Shown here: positions 60,421-64,000 of the stretch, piece after piece
How the letters are laid out: every line of letters begins with the position of its first letter
Position numbering within the stretch: the first letter of the stretch is position 1
Assembly: GCA_020064725.1 (NCBI GenBank)
Contig: JAGTWJ010000017.1
Span: 4,092,001-4,156,000 of the forward strand
Direction of reading: 5' to 3'
Source: Drechslerella dactyloides
Taxonomy: Eukaryota > Ascomycota > Orbiliomycetes > Orbiliales > Orbiliaceae
Length of the DNA stretch: 64,000 nt
Notes under the pieces: model-generated
Told to the model about the DNA's origin: nothing
The model's database searches: none
The model's input: only the letters and a program-made list of their open reading frames with translations
Made by a program: the position numbers and the translations under genes

Positions 60421-60673
60421 TCGCCGGCCGCCCGCCGCTGGTGCAACGGTTACAACCGTATGCACCTATTCCTGTCACCAGATGAACTTCTCTGTCGATC
60501 TCCTTTGTGGTAGACCGGTATGGGAGTGCTGGTCTACCGCACGCGCACTCATCCCCTGCGCGGGCGCACCACATCAACAGCGCCACTCACTAGATCCGAC
60601 ACAGGAATAAAAAAACCTCCTTAGCGGTGTAGATGTTTTCCGACATCATAGGGCGGTCGGCCCCCTCTTTTTT
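60421..60673 (+). ncRNA. Structured Pol III-type RNA with RNase P/MRP-like topology
   Basis: Five helices can be drawn by exact pairing. P1: 60423-60433 with 60651-60661 (11 bp, one G-U). P2: 60434-60439 with 60623-60628. A P3-like hairpin: GGTGCA (60440-60445) with TGCACC (60461-60466) and CGGT with ACCG, with an asymmetric internal loop. A long-range helix: TATTCCTGT (60467-60475) with ACAGGAATA (60601-60609). A 12-bp hairpin at 60507-60540, and a small hairpin GATGT/ACATC (60632-60647) just before P1 closes. This nesting order (P1, P2, P3, P4 ... P4', P2', P19, P1') is that of eukaryotic RNase P and MRP RNAs. Upstream TATA, an A-box-like CTGGTGCAACGG and a T6 terminator (60668-60673) point to Pol III. 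I did not find a convincing CR-I motif, so identity is open. Confidence 0.6.
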
Positions 60674-60738
60674 GCTACTTTACTATACTACACTAGTTAG
60701 TACTATGGTATCGTTTTTGCGTTCATCTGTCGATGTAG

Positions 60739-60762
60739 TATGGTATGGTATGGTATGGTATG
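60739..60762 (+). repeat. (TATGG)n microsatellite, 4.8 units
   Basis: Perfect pentanucleotide repeat. A related (ACCAT)3 run on the plus strand lies at 57736-57750 inside intron 4 of PBY1. Confidence 0.85.
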
Positions 60763-61885
60763 CACTAGAATATTGTTCTTCGGGCTGATGAAGACGGGGA
60801 TATCGTATTGTATACGCTGTTTTCATGAGGGAGCGTGGTAGACGTGTATACGGCGAGCAGGTCTCCAAGATGTCCGATCGTGAGATGCTCAGGAAGTCTC
60901 AAGTTCGAGTCCCGGATTCTTTATTGTTTGATTTTTTTGTCTATCGTATCAGAAGAACAATTGTCTCGAGCGGGTCGTGGCCACGTAGAGAAGGCCGGCG
61001 TGTCTGTTATGTGTCTGCTATATGTCTGTTATGTGTCGGTGAGGCGAGCGGATTTGTGGTCGACAACGTGGTGTCTGCGTGGCTTGATACGCCGGAATGT
61101 CACTTCAACTACGCCTGAAATATATTAATGATATTGAGCGCATTCCGCAGATCTGACTGTGAGCCGCGGTGCATGTAGCGGGTTTTTCTTAGTCCAACCA
61201 TGATCATACGAGATCTAGTTATCAGTACAATTGTTTGGTTTTGTAGGATGTATCGAATATGCTAGTTGCATTGTCTGGATTTGTATGTTCTGCACAATCT
61301 ATATATGTGCGTACCGGCGAAGCTATAGCTGCTCGACGTTGTTTCTGGAATCCTACCACCGATACGGCATCGGTTACGGCCCGGGCCTCTTAGCCGATGT
61401 CGAGCTATCTGTTTCCGGAAGTATACTATATTGGCCAGGATATTTACGTAACCGACTGTTTAGCCAGTTTCAATTTATACTGCCGGGAACTTGTAAATGT
61501 ACCAAGTGATATATCTTGGTAATATAGTCTGCGGGGGGTTGTTGGGCGTGTGCGCAAGCTTGTTCGTGAGGGTCGACATCAATATTGCTACTGAATTTCA
61601 TATGATAAATTATCCGCTTGGCATTGATTCTGTCAACCTTGCTCGCATATATACATGTTTCGACGAACCTTATCATGACACATCGATATTGTGATATTAT
61701 GTTTTTCAAGGCCCAGCTTGAAATGTTTGTGGAAAAGAAGATCTTGCGTTACGAATACCAGGTCATTGACATGGCCCTCGCACGCAAGGGCCATATCGTT
61801 CCCGCCCTTTCTCAAAATGCCCAGCCAGCCTAGGGAAACACCGCCGATATTAGTTCTGGTACCTATATCGAGACCATATCAAAAT
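60763..61885. other. Intergenic, no gene seen
   Basis: AT-rich with short frames on both strands. A B-box-like GTTCGAGTCCC at 60903-60913 lies near A-box-like bases, but no tRNA cloverleaf can be formed. Confidence 0.4.
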
Positions 61886-62479
61886 TTATCTTGAACATCC
61901 TTTCTTACTTTCCAGAGTTATTGTCTGTTTTCGCGCTGTGGCTTCGGCCGTTTTATTTTTCTCGGAAGCCTTTAGCCTCAACTCGAGTTCGCTGTTTAGG
62001 ACTGCGTCGTATAGGCCTCTGCTTTGGAGCGTATGAAACAGCCCGTTCATCTCGGTAATGCCGTGTTTTTCTAATTCCCCCACTGCGTCGTCATATTGCT
62101 GTTTGATGTACGGCCTCGCGATATACTCTTTGATACTGTATTGTGAAGTCGAGACCTTTGCAGAGTATTCGCGAACTCTGCTAAGCCAAGTTCTGAGTTT
62201 GTTGCCCTCCAGAATTGGCCCAAGCAGATTGGTATCTAGTAAAATACCGGAACTGCTAATCTGGCCCTGTAGGAAGTCCCCGCTTCTTACTGCGGGGTCA
62301 GTGGTCAAGAAATCATCACGAGGCTTGCTTCTCGAGCTGAAATCTTGGGCCCGGCGTGTAAAGCAAGTAATACAAGCGAGGGCGTGATTTGCCTCATATA
62401 CGCGAAGGGGGAACTGTATCGTCTCGCAAGCCAGACGCCTTCCTTCGGCTGCGAAGGGACTGTAGCCGTGCTGCTTGTC
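61886..62479 (-). CDS. Unrecognised coding-like region (exon of unknown gene)
   Basis: The minus-strand frame is open for 198 codons from just after a TGA at 62480-62482 to its stop at 61886. It has no early ATG, so if real it is a terminal exon. It encodes a mixed helical protein: YSPFAAEGRRLACETIQFPL, then GQISSSGILLDTNLLGPILE and IARPYIKQQYDDAVGELEKH, with a Lys-rich end. A second frame over the first 200 bases also looks protein-like. Farther upstream, about 62565-62643, NDPFAYHVRIYNLAIGLGPA lies between possible splice sites and may be another exon. No family assigned. Confidence 0.3.
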   Translation of the reverse strand, partial: DKQHGYSPFAAEGRRLACETIQFPLRVYEANHALACITCFTRRAQDFSSRSKPRDDFLTTDPAVRSGDFLQGQISSSGILLDTNLLGPILEGNKLRTWLSRVREYSAKVSTSQYSIKEYIARPYIKQQYDDAVGELEKHGITEMNGLFHTLQSRGLYDAVLNSELELRLKASEKNKTAEATARKQTITLESKKGCSR

Positions 62480-63606
62480 TCAATAGAGCCAACATTCTCA
62501 CGACTGTCTAGTATTAATTGAGATATATATTAGCTTCGAGCCTATAGACCAGTGCAGATATATACATCACCTGCCATGAGGCCCATATACGCAGGACCTA
62601 AACCGATGGCCAAGTTATAGATCCGAACGTGATAGGCAAACGGGTCGTTCCTGGTGAATGGTTACACATACCAAATCTTTATAAATTAGCTTCGAAGCCG
62701 AATGAGCTGCTGAGGAGCTTCCGGTAGCCGGACTTGCAGTGGATGCAGGGTCACCTTGGTGGAGAGCAGGCCGGCCGCCCAAGCGCGGAGGTTTATATTG
62801 GCGAGAGGAGACTTGCACGGCGGGCATTCGCCGGCTCTGTCGCTCCCCACGAGAAATATGCACTCAGACGATCCGGTGCAAAGGAGAATAGCGCGGTGGC
62901 GCCGTTGGTGGTCGTGGAACCCAGGCTATCGCATAGTGCGTAATGTATGCTAAGGACACAAGCCAGGGGCGCTCGCGGTGGGCGCACGGATGTGGGTTAC
63001 ATAATCAGCGACCAGCTCGATCGGAGTCACCGCTGCGTTTTGCCCCGTCGCCAGTCGCTCGCTATTCCTCTTTCTCCCTCCTCCTCGATCCTACCGTTCG
63101 CTATTGGCGCACACGACACGTCGAGGATCAGAAGATACGACTTCCTGCCTGACCGATTGCCTGCCCGCCTGCCTGCTCGAGCCCGGATCCTGAGTCCGTC
63201 AACTTGCGCATTCAAACGTGCTGTCATCCGCCGTGCTGCTCGTTAATTCATGTCACGTTCACCTGATCAACGGTCATCACCTTCCCACTCCACCCGCGGC
63301 CTCAACCACGATTACGACGACCTCTACCGTCTCGACATCTACGCTCCACCGCATCCATCGCCCGCCGACTCCGCTGCGACCCTGAAGCAAAGGCCTCTGC
63401 TCGCAGGCGAACGATCCGATCCAATTCTCGTTGCCGCCAGCCTCGCCCCGTCTCGCTCTCGCTGCGTCCCGTAATTCGGCGAACCTTCTCGGGCGACAGG
63501 CCAGCTCTCGGCAGCAAGTTCGCCTTCGACAGGGCCTCCTCCGCCGCTTCCTCGCCTGCCATCTCCCCTTCTCCACCTCGTTCAGTCACCGCGGGGTGTC
63601 GAGTTC
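62480..63606. other. Upstream region of ATG11
   Basis: It may contain 5' exons of the minus-strand unknown gene (62565-62860). From about 63030 the plus strand is C/T-rich, as expected for the ATG11 promoter and leader. Confidence 0.4.
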
Positions 63607-64000
63607 ATGCACATCACCATCTTCTACGCTCACACGGGCGACGCGCTATCTGTAGACTCTGCCAACTTCCACACGTGCGTCTCCCTCCGCCCCAGCTATC
63701 CGGGTGCATTCCCAAGGCTGCGACGTAGATAGACAGGCAAGCTAACCGCTCATCGCAGGGTCGAGGAGCTCAAAGAATGGATCGCGGAGCGGGCAAAGGT
63801 TCCCGCCCAGAACCAGATCCTCACAACCGTCAAGGGCACCCTCGTTAAGCCGCAGGCTCTCATCACCGAACGGGAGCTCTTCCTCTACTCCCGACAGTAC
63901 ATCACCCCTTCGAGCTCGTCCGCGCCGCCAACGTTTCCCATCCCAGGCCTCAGCAAGCCGCCGGCGCCGCCCGACCATCCCAACAACCAGAACGACATCG
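63607..64000 (+). CDS. ATG11: Autophagy-related protein 11, N-terminal part (runs off window)
   Basis: Scaffold for selective autophagy at the phagophore assembly site. Exon 1 is 63607-63674 and exon 2 starts at 63759 (phase 2), remaining open to the window end. The product starts MHITIFYAHTGDALSVDSAN, then VEELKEWIAERAKVPAQNQI, and ITERELFLYSRQY. This is the ubiquitin-like N-terminal region of Atg11 (xVFIAHTGxxL ... IPPQNQILLT). A Pro/Ser-rich stretch follows. The long coiled coils of the family lie beyond base 64000. The ATG is the only start giving the family N-terminus. Confidence 0.82.

Noticed and set aside
60850..60930. tRNA-like A and B boxes (GTTCGAGTCCC at 60903)
   Set aside because: The T-stem does not pair and no acceptor stem can be formed; at best a relic.
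1..64000. CRISPR arrays, bacterial operons, insertion sequences
   Set aside because: The DNA is eukaryotic; no regularly spaced repeats or transposase genes were seen.

Overview
The window is nuclear DNA of a filamentous ascomycete (Pezizomycotina). Most genes are split by 50-150 bp GT-AG introns, coding DNA is GC-rich with C/G-ending codons, and the genes are typical of the group: a TOK-type K+ channel, Def1, a SurE-TTL Pby1 protein, Atg11, a CBM1-GH62 arabinofuranosidase, and a NACHT-type NLR beside a cytochrome P450. Gene models were built by hand from splice-site and reading-frame continuity and family knowledge; no database search was run.

Layout. 1-1479: 3' part of a TOK1-like K+ channel. 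1480-9536: gene-poor, AT-richer DNA with one short unknown gene (5552-6067), a decayed tandem relative of it (about 7220-8072), and possible exon remnants. 9537-25426: a dense housekeeping block: mcm10 and RNase H2 subunit B diverging from a promoter with an MluI cell-cycle box; oligoribonuclease REX2 and mitochondrial ribosomal protein bL9m diverging from a 164-bp promoter; fructose-bisphosphate aldolase; a CSC1/OSCA-type channel. 26134-34793: an accessory block of a secreted GH62 enzyme, a CYP58-like P450, and an NLR with a single-base frameshift. 36293-41400: phosphoglucomutase and an Osh/Kes1 oxysterol-binding protein. 42093-43893: two uncertain small genes. 44993-56004: UBP16-type deubiquitinase, DEF1, and an HVA1/TUDOR chromatin-type protein. 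56349-59186: PBY1, with SurE and tubulin-tyrosine-ligase-like domains joined by a splice.

59641-60673 holds two RNA polymerase III-type genes. The first is U6 snRNA, with an unusually long 5' domain. The second, 780 bp downstream, has the same TATA-to-start spacing, the same TCGCCGGC start and a T6 terminator. Its RNA folds into an 11-bp terminal stem, a nested second stem, a P3-like hairpin and a long-range 9-bp helix, the topology of RNase P or RNase MRP RNA. This is the most interesting item here. The window ends inside ATG11 (63607-64000).
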